64,000 nucleotides of DNA from Rhodococcus sp. 4CII (GTDB lineage Bacteria > Actinomycetota > Actinomycetes > Mycobacteriales > Mycobacteriaceae). Under the pieces are notes generated by a model. The model worked only from the letters and a program-made list of their open reading frames with translations, did not search any database and was not told the DNA's origin. Positions 1 to 8,216 of this stretch are shown piece after piece. The stretch is taken from the NCBI RefSeq assembly GCF_014256275.1, contig NZ_JACCFE010000002.1, positions 4,196,001 to 4,260,000 on the forward strand. Direction: 5' to 3'. Numbering within the stretch: position 1 is the first letter of the stretch; each line of letters opens with the position of its first letter. The position numbers and the translations under genes are program-made.

Positions 1-704
1 GCCGCGTCCGACGGGTAGGACTGGAGAATTGTTGCGAGCGTGGGCATCGACGTTCGCCCAGTCGAGTGTGGACCGGCAGCGGCGATCGTTCGCTCCCGCC
101 GGTCGAACAGGACCACGGACTTCCCCGTCAACTCCGCGCAGACCTTCACGATCGCGGACATGGTGTCGGCAACGGCGACTGCATCGTCGAGTCGCTCGAC
201 CACCGCGGCACGCTCGTCGGTCAGCAGTCTGCCGTGCTCGAGGTCCCGCCTGCGACGGCGCTGCTCCTCGGCGTCGAGGACGGTAGCCGCTGCGGAATCG
301 ACCAGCGAGCGGATCGAGTCGAGCGCAGCAGAATGCACGGTGGTGAACTCGGCATCGGGCCCCGGGTCGGTGAGGAGAAGGATCCGGACGGGATCCGATC
401 GGGCATCGGACAGCCGAAGCACCACGATCCGCGCGGAATCCTGAAAGCAGCTACCTGCCAGTTCCTGACCCCCGCCGAAGACCGGCTCGGGGGACTTCAA
501 CGCTCGGCACACGAGCGGTTCGCCCGGAGGCACCCGTAGTCCGGGGGCTCGGGATCCGCTGAATGGAAGGGGGATGAACAAACCACGGGCCCCGTCTTCC
601 ACCAGCACACGCGCGGACGCGAACCCGGACTGAGATGCTGTGCGACTGAGCAGTTCGTCGAGCAGGCGCAGATACGGCGGGATCGTCGGCAGATGTGCAG
701 TCAT
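1..704 (-). CDS. PucR/CdaR-like transcriptional regulator, N-terminal part (cut by window edge)
   Basis: An open minus-strand frame runs from an ATG at 704 to the first base of the window with no stop, so the C-terminal part is missing. About 234 residues are visible. They begin with a helical stretch (PYLRLLDELLSRTA), followed by a GAF-like alpha/beta region and an arginine-rich helix (DAEEQRRRRRDLEHGR). A second sensor-like segment (KVCAELTGKSVVLFDRRERT) resembles the region that precedes the helix-turn-helix in PucR/CdaR regulators. The DNA-binding domain would lie outside the window, so the family name is an inference. It reads the same way as the CoA-transferase block but is separated from it by a strong hairpin. 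Confidence 0.6.
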   Translation of the reverse strand, partial: MTAHLPTIPPYLRLLDELLSRTASQSGFASARVLVEDGARGLFIPLPFSGSRAPGLRVPPGEPLVCRALKSPEPVFGGGQELAGSCFQDSARIVVLRLSDARSDPVRILLLTDPGPDAEFTTVHSAALDSIRSLVDSAAATVLDAEEQRRRRRDLEHGRLLTDERAAVVERLDDAVAVADTMSAIVKVCAELTGKSVVLFDRRERTIAAAGPHSTGRTSMPTLATILQSYPSDA

Positions 705-849
705 GACTCCTCTCCCGATCAGGCGCACCGAGGTGGCGAGTCGTCACCGTCCGGTGACAGCCGCTCCGGCATTTGGACTGACCATAATTCCCGTGGGCGG
801 ATACGGCAAGGGTCTCGCCTCAGGGGCGACTCGGAAATGGGTCACGCGA

Positions 850-886
850 CGTGCCGGTGCGGGATGGCGTCACCCGCACCGGCACG
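850..886 (-). terminator. Perfect 14-bp hairpin after the CoA-transferase gene
   Basis: Arms 850-863 (CGTGCCGGTGCGGG) and 873-886 are perfectly complementary around a 9-base loop. The hairpin lies 6 bases beyond the stop codon of the minus-strand CoA-transferase gene. There is no T-run, as is common for actinobacterial terminators. It probably ends the catabolic transcript before the regulator at 1-704. Confidence 0.7.
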
Positions 887-892
887 AACCGG

Positions 893-2107
893 CTACGCCT
901 GGGCGGGAACCCGGGTGTCGTAGGGGTCCGCGGTGTCGCTGGTGCCGATCCAGTCGAGGATTTCCTCGGTGTGCTGCCCGAGGACCGGCGGGGGAGCATG
1001 CTCGGTCCGCACCAGTGACTGGCCGTCGGCGTTCTCCATCCGCAGCGACGGGCCGGGCAGTTGCACGGGACCGACGACGGGGTGCTCGACTTCGAGCAGC
1101 AGTCCCTGGCTGCGGGTCTGCTCCCACTCGTAGACCTCGTCGATGGTGCGGATCGATCCCGCAGGCACGCCGGCAGATTCGAGGGCGGCGAGCACGTCGG
1201 CTCGGGTGCGGTTGGTGAAATCCGCTTCGATGGCGGCGATCAGCTTGTCGCGGTTGGCAACCCGGTCCCGGTTGACGCTGAACTGCGGATCGTTCGCCGA
1301 CAACCCGGCGACGGGCGCGAATTTGGCCCAGATCGCCTCGCTGCCGACCGCGATCTGCACGAACCCGTCCCCGCACCGGAACGACCCGTACGGGGCGATC
1401 TGCGGGTGGTGGTTGCCGGACCGCTGGGCGACCTGGCCGCCGACCGTCCACTTGGTGCCCTGGAAGGTGTGGGCGCTGACCGCCGCGGCCAGCAGCGAGG
1501 TGCGCACCACCATGCCCTTGCCGGTCTTCTCCCGGTTGGCCAGCGCCGCCGACACGCCGGCGGTCCCGTGGACGCCGGCGAGCACGTCCGCGATCGGCAC
1601 GCCGATGCGGGTGGGCTCACCGTCCGGGGTTCCGGTGACCGACATCAGCCCGGCCTCGCCCTGGGCGATCTGGTCGTAGCCGGGCCGCGATCCTTCCGGA
1701 CCGTCGTGCCCGAACCCGGTGATCGACAACGTGATCAGCCGCGGGTTCAGTTCTTCGAGCACGTCGGCCGGGAACCCGAGGCGGTCGAATGCGCCGGGCC
1801 GGAGGTTCTCGATCAGGACGTCCGCGCGGCGGATCAGCCGTCGCAGCGCGTCCTTGCCGTCCTCCGTCTTGAGGTCGAGGACGATCGATTCCTTGTTCCG
1901 GTTGGCCGACATGAAGTACGACGACTGGGGGTCGTCGTCGGGTCCGACGAACGGCGGCCCCCAGGTGCGGGAGTCGTCGCCGGTGCCGGGTGCTTCGACC
2001 TTGATCACGCGGGCGCCGAGGTCGCCGAGCATCATCGCGGCGATCGGGCCGGCCAATGCGCGGGAGAGGTCGAGGACGAGGATGTCGCTGAGTGGTCCGA
2101 CAGTCAT
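893..2107 (-). CDS. CaiB/BaiF family (family III) CoA-transferase
   Basis: 404 residues, the normal length for family III CoA-transferases, which move CoA between carboxylic acids through an enzyme-bound aspartyl-CoA. The N-terminus (LSDILVLDLSRALAGPIA) and GDLGARVIKVEAPGTGDDSR are hallmark segments, and SANRNKESIVLDLK is the usual CoA-site strand. The probable catalytic aspartate is Asp174 in PIADVLAG. The gene starts 14 bases after the aldehyde dehydrogenase stop, so the two are co-transcribed. The acyl substrate cannot be read from sequence; the neighbouring valine-type enzymes suggest a short branched acid. The family call is secure. Confidence 0.9.
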   Translation of the reverse strand: MTVGPLSDILVLDLSRALAGPIAAMMLGDLGARVIKVEAPGTGDDSRTWGPPFVGPDDDPQSSYFMSANRNKESIVLDLKTEDGKDALRRLIRRADVLIENLRPGAFDRLGFPADVLEELNPRLITLSITGFGHDGPEGSRPGYDQIAQGEAGLMSVTGTPDGEPTRIGVPIADVLAGVHGTAGVSAALANREKTGKGMVVRTSLLAAAVSAHTFQGTKWTVGGQVAQRSGNHHPQIAPYGSFRCGDGFVQIAVGSEAIWAKFAPVAGLSANDPQFSVNRDRVANRDKLIAAIEADFTNRTRADVLAALESAGVPAGSIRTIDEVYEWEQTRSQGLLLEVEHPVVGPVQLPGPSLRMENADGQSLVRTEHAPPPVLGQHTEEILDWIGTSDTADPYDTRVPAQA

Positions 2108-2121
2108 GATGCGTTGCCCTC

Positions 2122-3624
2122 TCAGAGTGTGCGCAGGCGCACGTTGACCTGCTTGGTCTGGGTGAAGCCGGCGATCATGCCCTCGAGGGAGACCTCACGG
2201 CCGAGTCCGCTCTGCTTGTATCCGCCGTAGGACTGGCCGACCATCTGGCCGCCGCCCTGGTTCACCTGCACCCAGCCGGTTTCCAGGGCGTGCGCGGTGG
2301 ACAGGGCGAGGTCGAGGTTGTGCGTCCACACGTAGGCGGCGAGGCCGTAGTGGGAGTCGTTGGCCATCGCGATGACGTCGGCGTGATCGGTCCACGGGAT
2401 CGCGACGAGCGCGGGTCCGAAGATCTCCTCCCGCGACAGACGCCAGGAGTTGTCGGCGCCCGAGAACACGGTCGGGCCCATGTAGTAGCCGTCGGAGTTG
2501 CCGACCTTGCCGGGGGAGCCGTCGAGGACGGTGGAGACCTTCGTCGAGCTCAGTCCGTCGTCGAGGAATCCGCACACCGACGCGAACTGCTTGTCGTTGA
2601 TGATCGCGCCCATGTCGGTGGCCTCGTCCAGCGGGTTGCCGACCGTCAGGCCGTCCAGGGTGGTGACGAGCCGGTCGAGGACCTGGTCGTAGATGTCCTG
2701 GTGCAGGAACAGGCGGGAGCCGGCGGTGCAGCTCTGGCCCTGCCGGTGTACGCGCGTCGAGAGCAGCAGCTGGTTGATGAAATCGTCGTCGACGGTGACG
2801 TCGGGGAAGACGATCGAGGGATTCTTGCCACCGAGTTCGAGGGAGACGTGCGCCAGGCGGCCGCCGGCCTCGCGGGCCACGTGGCGGCCGACCTCGGTGG
2901 ACCCGGTGAAGGAAACCTTGTCGACGGCCGGGTGCTGCACGAGTGCTTCACCGGCAACCCGGCCGGATCCGGTGATGACGTTGAGGACACCGGCGGGCAG
3001 GTACTCGGCGCAGATCTCGGCGAGCAGCAGGACGCTGAGCGGGGCAGCCTCGGCGGCCTTGACGACAACGGTGTTACCGGCGACAAGGGCGGCGGGAATC
3101 TTGAAGCCGGCGATCATCAGCGGGGAGTTCCACGGCAGGATGCAGCCGATCACGCCGAGCGGCTCCTGCCGCGAGTACTGCAGCTGGTCGTCCCCGGCGG
3201 GCAGTACGGTGCCCTTGATCTCGCCGGCGACGCCGGAGAAGTAGCGGAACAGGTTCGCCAGGGTGGTGACCTCGGGGCGGGCCTGGGTGCGCAGCGCGTT
3301 GCCGGTGTCCAGCGCCGTGAGGCGAGCGAGCTCCTCGGAGCGGGCGTCGATGGCGTCGGCGATCTGCGCCAGGACTCGGGCACGGGCGGTGAAATGCTGC
3401 GAACGCCACTGCGGGAACGCCTGACGCGCGGCGCGCACCGCGCGATCGACGTCCGCCGCGTCGGAGGAGGGAACCCGGCCGATGACGTGCTCACGCAGGA
3501 CCGGGGTCGTCACGTCCGTCCACTCGCCGGACTGCGCTTCCACCCACGCGCCGTCGACGAACATCGGGTAGTCGCGGGCCTCGGGAATGCCGAGTTCGGT
3601 TACGGAGGTTTGGGTAGAGGTCAT
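2122..3624 (-). CDS. NAD(P)-dependent aldehyde dehydrogenase
   Basis: 500 residues with the full aldehyde dehydrogenase signature: cofactor segment (GCILPWNSPLM), FTGSTEVGR, the glutamate motif LELGGKNPS, and catalytic Cys299 in GQSCTAGSR. The aldehyde is oxidised to the acid in the cytoplasm. The context (HIBADH upstream, CoA-transferase downstream) suggests methylmalonate semialdehyde or a related C3-C4 aldehyde. The sequence is the generic ALDH type, however, not the CoA-acylating MmsA type, so an acid followed by CoA transfer is the more natural reading. The ATG at 3624 is preceded by an AGGAG-like site. The 103-base gap to the adenylate kinase gene could hold its own promoter. Confidence 0.88.
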   Translation of the reverse strand: MTSTQTSVTELGIPEARDYPMFVDGAWVEAQSGEWTDVTTPVLREHVIGRVPSSDAADVDRAVRAARQAFPQWRSQHFTARARVLAQIADAIDARSEELARLTALDTGNALRTQARPEVTTLANLFRYFSGVAGEIKGTVLPAGDDQLQYSRQEPLGVIGCILPWNSPLMIAGFKIPAALVAGNTVVVKAAEAAPLSVLLLAEICAEYLPAGVLNVITGSGRVAGEALVQHPAVDKVSFTGSTEVGRHVAREAGGRLAHVSLELGGKNPSIVFPDVTVDDDFINQLLLSTRVHRQGQSCTAGSRLFLHQDIYDQVLDRLVTTLDGLTVGNPLDEATDMGAIINDKQFASVCGFLDDGLSSTKVSTVLDGSPGKVGNSDGYYMGPTVFSGADNSWRLSREEIFGPALVAIPWTDHADVIAMANDSHYGLAAYVWTHNLDLALSTAHALETGWVQVNQGGGQMVGQSYGGYKQSGLGREVSLEGMIAGFTQTKQVNVRLRTL

Positions 3625-3727
3625 GGTGGGGCTCCTTGAGATCCGCTGCGCGGAATCGAAAGCGGGTGGTAACGGTCTGTGGTGCTCCGTCGCACGGGGC
3701 GAACCGGAACGGAAAATCTGGTGAACG

Positions 3728-4312
3728 TCAGGAACGGGGGTCTGCGTTGCCGGTGTCGGACAACGCCCACGGGTGCAGACCGGAGATGGCGCGCTGGTGA
3801 ACGTCGTCGACGGTGCCGTGGGCCTGCACCTGGACGAGGATGGGGGCGTAATGGGCGAGCAGAGGCTGATTCTCGCCGTGGTAGACCCGGAGACGGTTGC
3901 GGATCACCGCTTCGTTGTCGTCGGCACGACCGCGTGCCAACATCCGGGTGACCACCTCCTCGTCCTCGACGACGAAATCGAGGACCGCATTGAGTTGGCT
4001 CAGTTGATCGTTGAGGATGTCGTCGAGGGCGATCGCCTGCTCCACGGTCCGCGGGAACCCGTCCAGGATGAATCCTGACGCCGCGTCGCCGTCGGAGAGG
4101 CGCTCGCGCACCATGTCGACGGTGACATCGCTCGGTACGAGTTCACCGGCATCGATGTACGACTTCGCGGTCTGCCCCAGCGGGGTGCCGACGGCCATGT
4201 TGTGGCGGAACAGGTCGCCGGTGGAGATGTGCGGAAGATCGAGTGCGGCCGAGAGCCGTTGTGCCTGAGTTCCTTTACCCGCTCCGGGAGGACCCATGAG
4301 GACGATGCGCAC
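3728..4312 (-). CDS. adk: Adenylate kinase, apparently an additional copy in a catabolic operon
   Basis: 194 residues of the short-lid adenylate kinase type (AMP + ATP to 2 ADP). Visible are the P-loop GPPGAGKGTQ, the AMP-binding ISTGDLFR, the LDGFPRT motif and the RGRADDN lid/arginine region. It resembles the mycobacterial 181-residue enzyme with a slightly longer, divergent C-terminus. Actinobacteria normally carry adk next to secY, so this copy inside a branched-chain acid block is unusual. It starts 18 bases after the HIBADH stop and is probably co-transcribed with it. Recycling AMP made by acyl-CoA synthetases is a plausible role but only inferred. Catalytic residues look intact. Confidence 0.9.
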   Translation of the reverse strand: MRIVLMGPPGAGKGTQAQRLSAALDLPHISTGDLFRHNMAVGTPLGQTAKSYIDAGELVPSDVTVDMVRERLSDGDAASGFILDGFPRTVEQAIALDDILNDQLSQLNAVLDFVVEDEEVVTRMLARGRADDNEAVIRNRLRVYHGENQPLLAHYAPILVQVQAHGTVDDVHQRAISGLHPWALSDTGNADPRS

Positions 4313-4330
4313 GAGCGGTTCCTTTCGTGG

Positions 4331-5236
4331 TTACGACTGCGCCGGTTCGGAGCCGAGCGCACCGGAGCGAATGGCCGTCACGATCGCGGAGAAGTCGCGA
4401 CCGGGGCCGTCGTGGGTGACGAACTGCTCGTAGAGTTCGGCCGCCCGCCGCCCGAGGACGGTGTCTACGCCGTTGTCCGAAGCCGCGGCCTGTGCCAGCC
4501 GAAGATCCTTGAGCATGAGGGCGCTCGCGAAGCCACCCGCGTAGTCGCGGTTGGCCGGGCTCGTCGGAACCGGACCGGGGACGGGGCAATTCGTGCTCAA
4601 CGCCCAGCACTGACCCGAGGCGGTGGACGAGACCTCGAACAGGGCCTGATCGGTCAACCCGAGCTTTTCGGCGAGCGCGAACGCCTCGCTGACCGCGATC
4701 ATCGAGATTCCCAGGATCATGTTGTTGCAGATCTTCGCCGCCTGGCCGGCGCCGGAGTCGCCGCACCGGACGATGCGGGCCCCCATGACCTCGAGGAAGG
4801 GGGTGGCGTGGTCGACCGACTCGGCCGGGCCCCCGACCATGAAGGTGAGGGTTCCGCCGTCGGCGGCGCCGGTGCCACCGGAGACAGGGGCGTCCACGGC
4901 CCGATGGCTGGCGCTCACGGCCAGATCTGCGGCCGAACGCGCGTCTGCGACATCGATGGTCGAGCAGTCGAGGAAGAGGGTGCCGGGTGCTGCGGCGGCC
5001 ACGAGATCGGCGTATACGTCGAGCACGTGCTTGCCGCTCGGCAGCATCGTGATGATCACGTCGGCGTCCCGCGCGGCATCGGTGACGGACGCCGCCGGCG
5101 TGATGCCGCGCGAGGCCGCCTTCTCCGCCGCGGTCGGCGCGGGATCGAAGCCGGTGACCGTGTGACCACCGGTCACCAGGTTCGTGGCCATGCCCAAGCC
5201 CATGTTCCCGAGACCGAGAAAGGCGATCTTGCTCAT
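4331..5236 (-). CDS. mmsB: 3-hydroxyisobutyrate dehydrogenase
   Basis: 301 residues. Oxidises 3-hydroxyisobutyrate to methylmalonate semialdehyde with NAD+, a late step of valine breakdown. The Rossmann motif GLGNMGLGMA is at residues 7-16, the substrate segment DAPVSGGTGAAD is in the middle, and the catalytic-lysine helix reads AGQAAKICNNMILG. An AGGAG site sits just upstream of the ATG at 5236. The hydroxyacyl-CoA hydrolase that would supply its substrate lies in the same block, which supports the specific name over other members of the beta-hydroxyacid dehydrogenase family. Confidence 0.9.
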   Translation of the reverse strand: MSKIAFLGLGNMGLGMATNLVTGGHTVTGFDPAPTAAEKAASRGITPAASVTDAARDADVIITMLPSGKHVLDVYADLVAAAAPGTLFLDCSTIDVADARSAADLAVSASHRAVDAPVSGGTGAADGGTLTFMVGGPAESVDHATPFLEVMGARIVRCGDSGAGQAAKICNNMILGISMIAVSEAFALAEKLGLTDQALFEVSSTASGQCWALSTNCPVPGPVPTSPANRDYAGGFASALMLKDLRLAQAAASDNGVDTVLGRRAAELYEQFVTHDGPGRDFSAIVTAIRSGALGSEPAQS

Positions 5237-5448
5237 CGTGTCCTCCTAGCAGTGTGGCGCCCGAGAGTGCTGCAGCCGGATCGTGATCGGGAAACGACGA
5301 ATTGCAGAAGTCTCAGAACAGGATTGGCCGTGCTCAGTTGCGCAGCGGGGCTGAATGCCAGTGTGCCGTGGACGTACGGGCGGGGGAATCATCTCTTTTG
5401 CAACGGGGTGGCGCATTTTTGCATCGCCGCAGGTAGGGCGCTTCGCGC

Positions 5449-5494
5449 CCCGTGCGCCCTTTTGGTAGCTGGAGCAACCAGAAAGGCGCACGGG
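5449..5494 (-). terminator. Long hairpin after the SDR gene
   Basis: Arms 5449-5466 and 5477-5494 pair at 16 of 18 positions (outer arm CCCGTGCGCC) around a 10-base loop. The hairpin follows the stop of the minus-strand SDR gene. A smaller hairpin (GGGCGCTTCGCGCCC) is adjacent. It probably separates the acyl-CoA dehydrogenase-to-SDR transcript from the HIBADH transcript. The rest of the 270-base gap (5237-5506) would hold the HIBADH promoter; no coding potential was seen in it. Confidence 0.6.
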
Positions 5495-5506
5495 CGGCGG
5501 AGCCGC

Positions 5507-6274
5507 CTACCGCGGCGCCATGCGCAAGGCACCGTCCATACGAATGGTCTCACCGTTGAGATAGTCGTGTTCGACGATCATCTGAGCGAGTTTCGCGTAC
5601 TCGGCGGGCTGGGCCAGCCGCGACGGGAACGGCACTCCGGCCTCGAGACCCTGGCGGTACTCGTCGGTGACGCCGGCGAGCATCGGGGTGTCGACGATGC
5701 CGGGGGCGATGGTGTTGACCCGGATCCCGAACTGCGCCAGGTCGCGGGCGGCGGGAACGGTCATGCCGTGCACGCCACCCTTCGACGCCGAATACGCGAT
5801 CTGTCCGACCTGGCCCTCGAACGCGGCAACGGACGCGGTGTTGATGACGACGCCACGCTGCCCCGACTCGTCGACGGTGTCCGTCTTCGCGATCGCGTCG
5901 GCGGCGAGGCGCATGACGTTGAACGTGCCGAGCAGGTTCACCGTAATGACGGTGCGGAACAGTTCGAGGTCGTGCGGACCCTTCTTCGACAGGATCCTGC
6001 TCGCCCAGCCGACACCGGCGCAGTTGACGACGATACGCAGCGGCACAGCCGATTCCACGATCTTGTCGATCGCGGCCTGGACCTCGTCGCCGCTGGTGAC
6101 GTCGGTCGCGAGGAGGGTGACGCCGTCGGGGACGTTGTCACCGGCGCGCTCGATGGACTGCGGCAGGTCGAGTCCGAACACGGTGGCACCGGCGTCGGCG
6201 AGGCGCTTGGCGGTGGCGGCACCGAGGCCCGAGGCGGCCCCGGTGACCACGGCGGCGGAATGTGCGATCTTCAC
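5507..6274 (-). CDS. SDR-family 3-hydroxyacyl-CoA dehydrogenase (HSD17B10-like)
   Basis: 255 residues of a classical short-chain dehydrogenase. The cofactor motif TGAASGLGAAT is near the N-terminus, NCAG follows, and the catalytic Ser/Tyr/Lys run is NTASVAAFEGQ then YSASKGG. The C-terminal half (APGIVDTPML, FPSRLAQPAEYAKL) matches type II 3-hydroxyacyl-CoA dehydrogenases, which oxidise 2-methyl-3-hydroxybutyryl-CoA in isoleucine breakdown and other short 3-hydroxyacyl-CoAs. It follows the enoyl-CoA hydratase in the same direction with an 86-base gap, consistent with beta-oxidation of branched short acyl-CoAs. Confidence 0.87.
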   Translation of the reverse strand: MKIAHSAAVVTGAASGLGAATAKRLADAGATVFGLDLPQSIERAGDNVPDGVTLLATDVTSGDEVQAAIDKIVESAVPLRIVVNCAGVGWASRILSKKGPHDLELFRTVITVNLLGTFNVMRLAADAIAKTDTVDESGQRGVVINTASVAAFEGQVGQIAYSASKGGVHGMTVPAARDLAQFGIRVNTIAPGIVDTPMLAGVTDEYRQGLEAGVPFPSRLAQPAEYAKLAQMIVEHDYLNGETIRMDGALRMAPR

Positions 6275-6360
6275 CTTTGAGGTTTCTCCTACTGTCGGTA
6301 CAGGTCGACTACTTCAGTCGACCACACGGGTATTGGTCCGGAACGAGTGACGACGCCGAA

Positions 6361-7137
6361 CTACCGATGGGTGAAGGCGGGCGACCGCTTCTCGACGAAC
6401 GCGGTCATGCCTTCCTTCTGGTCCTCGGTGGCGAAGGTGGAGTGGAACACCCGGCGCTCGAAACGGATTCCCTCGGTGAGCGTGGTCTCGAAGGAGCGGT
6501 TGACTGCTTCCTTCGCCATCATCGCGACGGGCAGCGACATCTCGGCGACGGTCGTGGCGGTCTGCAGCGCGTCGTCGAACAGGTCGGCGGCGGGCACGAT
6601 GCGGGCGACGAGTCCGGCGCGTTCGGCTTCCTCGGCGTCCATGTTCCGGCCGGTCAGGCACAGTTCCATCGCCTTGGCCTTGCCGACGGCGCGGGTGAGG
6701 CGCTGCGACCCACCGATGCCGGGGATGACACCGAGCTTGATCTCGGGCTGACCGAACTTGGCCGTGTCGGCGGCGAGGAGGATGTCGCACATCATCGCGA
6801 GTTCGCACCCACCGCCGAGGGCGTAGCCGGCGACCGCGGCGATGATCGGTTTGCGGGCTGCGGCGATGCGATCTCCGATGGAGAAGAAGTCGGAGAGGTA
6901 GACGTCCATGTACGTCTTGGTCTGCATCTCCTTGATGTCCGCGCCGGCCGCGAAGGCGCGGTCGGATCCGGTGAGGAGGATGGCACCGATCTCGCTGTCG
7001 CCGTCGAGGTCTTCGATCGCCGTGACGAGTTCACGGAGAAGTTGGGAATTCAACGCGTTCAGTGCTTTCGGACGGTTGAGGGTGATGATCCCGACCCGTC
7101 CCTTGCGGTCGAGGAGGATGGTCTCGAAGTCGGTCAC
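6361..7137 (-). CDS. Enoyl-CoA hydratase (crotonase family)
   Basis: 258 residues from a GTG at 7137, chosen because it overlaps the preceding stop by 4 bases (GTGA) and fits crotonase length. The oxyanion-hole segments are FAAGADIKEM and GYALGGGCELAMMCD. The glutamate-containing active-site region is KFGQPEIKLGVIPGIGGSQRL-like (residues about 130-150). Both catalytic glutamates of true hydratases appear present. In this operon methacrylyl-CoA to 3-hydroxyisobutyryl-CoA is the expected reaction. A longer open frame extends upstream but lies antisense or out of frame to the hydrolase gene and is not part of this protein. Confidence 0.9.
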   Translation of the reverse strand: MTDFETILLDRKGRVGIITLNRPKALNALNSQLLRELVTAIEDLDGDSEIGAILLTGSDRAFAAGADIKEMQTKTYMDVYLSDFFSIGDRIAAARKPIIAAVAGYALGGGCELAMMCDILLAADTAKFGQPEIKLGVIPGIGGSQRLTRAVGKAKAMELCLTGRNMDAEEAERAGLVARIVPAADLFDDALQTATTVAEMSLPVAMMAKEAVNRSFETTLTEGIRFERRVFHSTFATEDQKEGMTAFVEKRSPAFTHR

Positions 7138-8216
7138 TGCTGTGCTCCGGTCGTCGTGGTGGGGTGGGGGAGACCGAGTTCGAGGTCTCCGAGTGGTGTG
7201 AAGAACTGTGCGACGTCGTCGTCGTGCACGTCGTCGATGGACGGGGGTGACCACTGCGGGTTGCGGTCCTTGTCGACGACCTGCGCCCGGATGCCCTCGA
7301 CCAGGTCGGGGGAGTTCAGGCAGGCCACCGACACCCGGAACTCGTCGTTGAGGACCTCCTCGAGGCTGCCCGCCCGCCGCGCCCGCCGCAACGAGGCCAG
7401 GGTCACCGCGCACGCGGTCGGCGACTTCGACCGCACCTGCCCGGCCGCCTTCACCGCCTCCGGCACCGCACTGTTCTCGAGCCGGGACACGATCTCCGCG
7501 ACACTGTCGGCGGAATACGCGGCGTCGATCCAGCCCTGCTGGGCCAGCAACTCCGACGCCGGGGCCGGCTCGGCGTACGCGTCGAGCGCCTCCTGCACCG
7601 ACGTCGACGCCAACGCCTCGATGAATGCGGTGATCTTCCCCGACGGGACGAAGTGGTCGGCGAACCCGCACGCGATCGCATCGCCGGCGCTGAGCCGGGC
7701 CGTCGTCAACGCGATGTGGGTACCCAACTCGCCCGGGGTGCGGGCCAGCAGAAAGGTGCCCCCGACATCGGGGACGAACCCGATCCCGGTCTCGGGCATC
7801 CCGATCATCGACCGCTCGGTCACGATCCGGACGCTGCCGTGCGCCGACACCCCGACCCCGCCGCCCATCACGATGCCGTCCATGATCGCCACATACGGTT
7901 TCGGATAGTTCGCGATCACCGCGTTGAGGACGTACTCGTCGCGCCAGAACTCCCGGGACCCGGTGCCGCCGTCCTGCGCGTCGTGGTAGATCGACACGAT
8001 GTCCCCGCCCGCGCACAACCCGCGGTCCCCGGCGCCGGTGATCAGCACCGCCCGCACCGCATCATCGCCGGACCACCGATCCAGGGCGGCCGCGATCTGC
8101 CGGACCATCGAGTGGTTGAGGGCGTTGATCGCCTTCGGCCGGTTCAGCACGATCCGGCCCAGCCCGTCGTGGCTGTCGATCAGCACATCCGGCCGCATGG
8201 TGGTGGTGTCGGTCAT
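7134..8216 (-). CDS. 3-hydroxyisobutyryl-CoA hydrolase
   Basis: 360 residues, about 100 longer than a plain crotonase, as expected for HIBCH-type hydrolases. It cleaves 3-hydroxyisobutyryl-CoA to the free acid and CoA, pulling valine catabolism away from reactive methacrylyl-CoA. Diagnostic segments are GLCAGGDIVSIYHDA, IMDGIVMGGGVGVSAHG and MPETGIGFVPDVGGT; the glutamate in the last is catalytic. The start at 8216 overlaps the acyl-CoA dehydrogenase stop (ATGA) and its own stop overlaps the hydratase start (GTGA), showing translational coupling of three genes. Confidence 0.92.
   Translation of the reverse strand: MTDTTTMRPDVLIDSHDGLGRIVLNRPKAINALNHSMVRQIAAALDRWSGDDAVRAVLITGAGDRGLCAGGDIVSIYHDAQDGGTGSREFWRDEYVLNAVIANYPKPYVAIMDGIVMGGGVGVSAHGSVRIVTERSMIGMPETGIGFVPDVGGTFLLARTPGELGTHIALTTARLSAGDAIACGFADHFVPSGKITAFIEALASTSVQEALDAYAEPAPASELLAQQGWIDAAYSADSVAEIVSRLENSAVPEAVKAAGQVRSKSPTACAVTLASLRRARRAGSLEEVLNDEFRVSVACLNSPDLVEGIRAQVVDKDRNPQWSPPSIDDVHDDDVAQFFTPLGDLELGLPHPTTTTGAQQ

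Noticed and set aside
4202..6280. Long plus-strand open frame (about 690 codons)
   Set aside because: It lies antisense to adenylate kinase, mmsB and the SDR gene; the product is rich in Gly/Arg/Asp/His repeats typical of antisense high-GC sequence and has no family motif.
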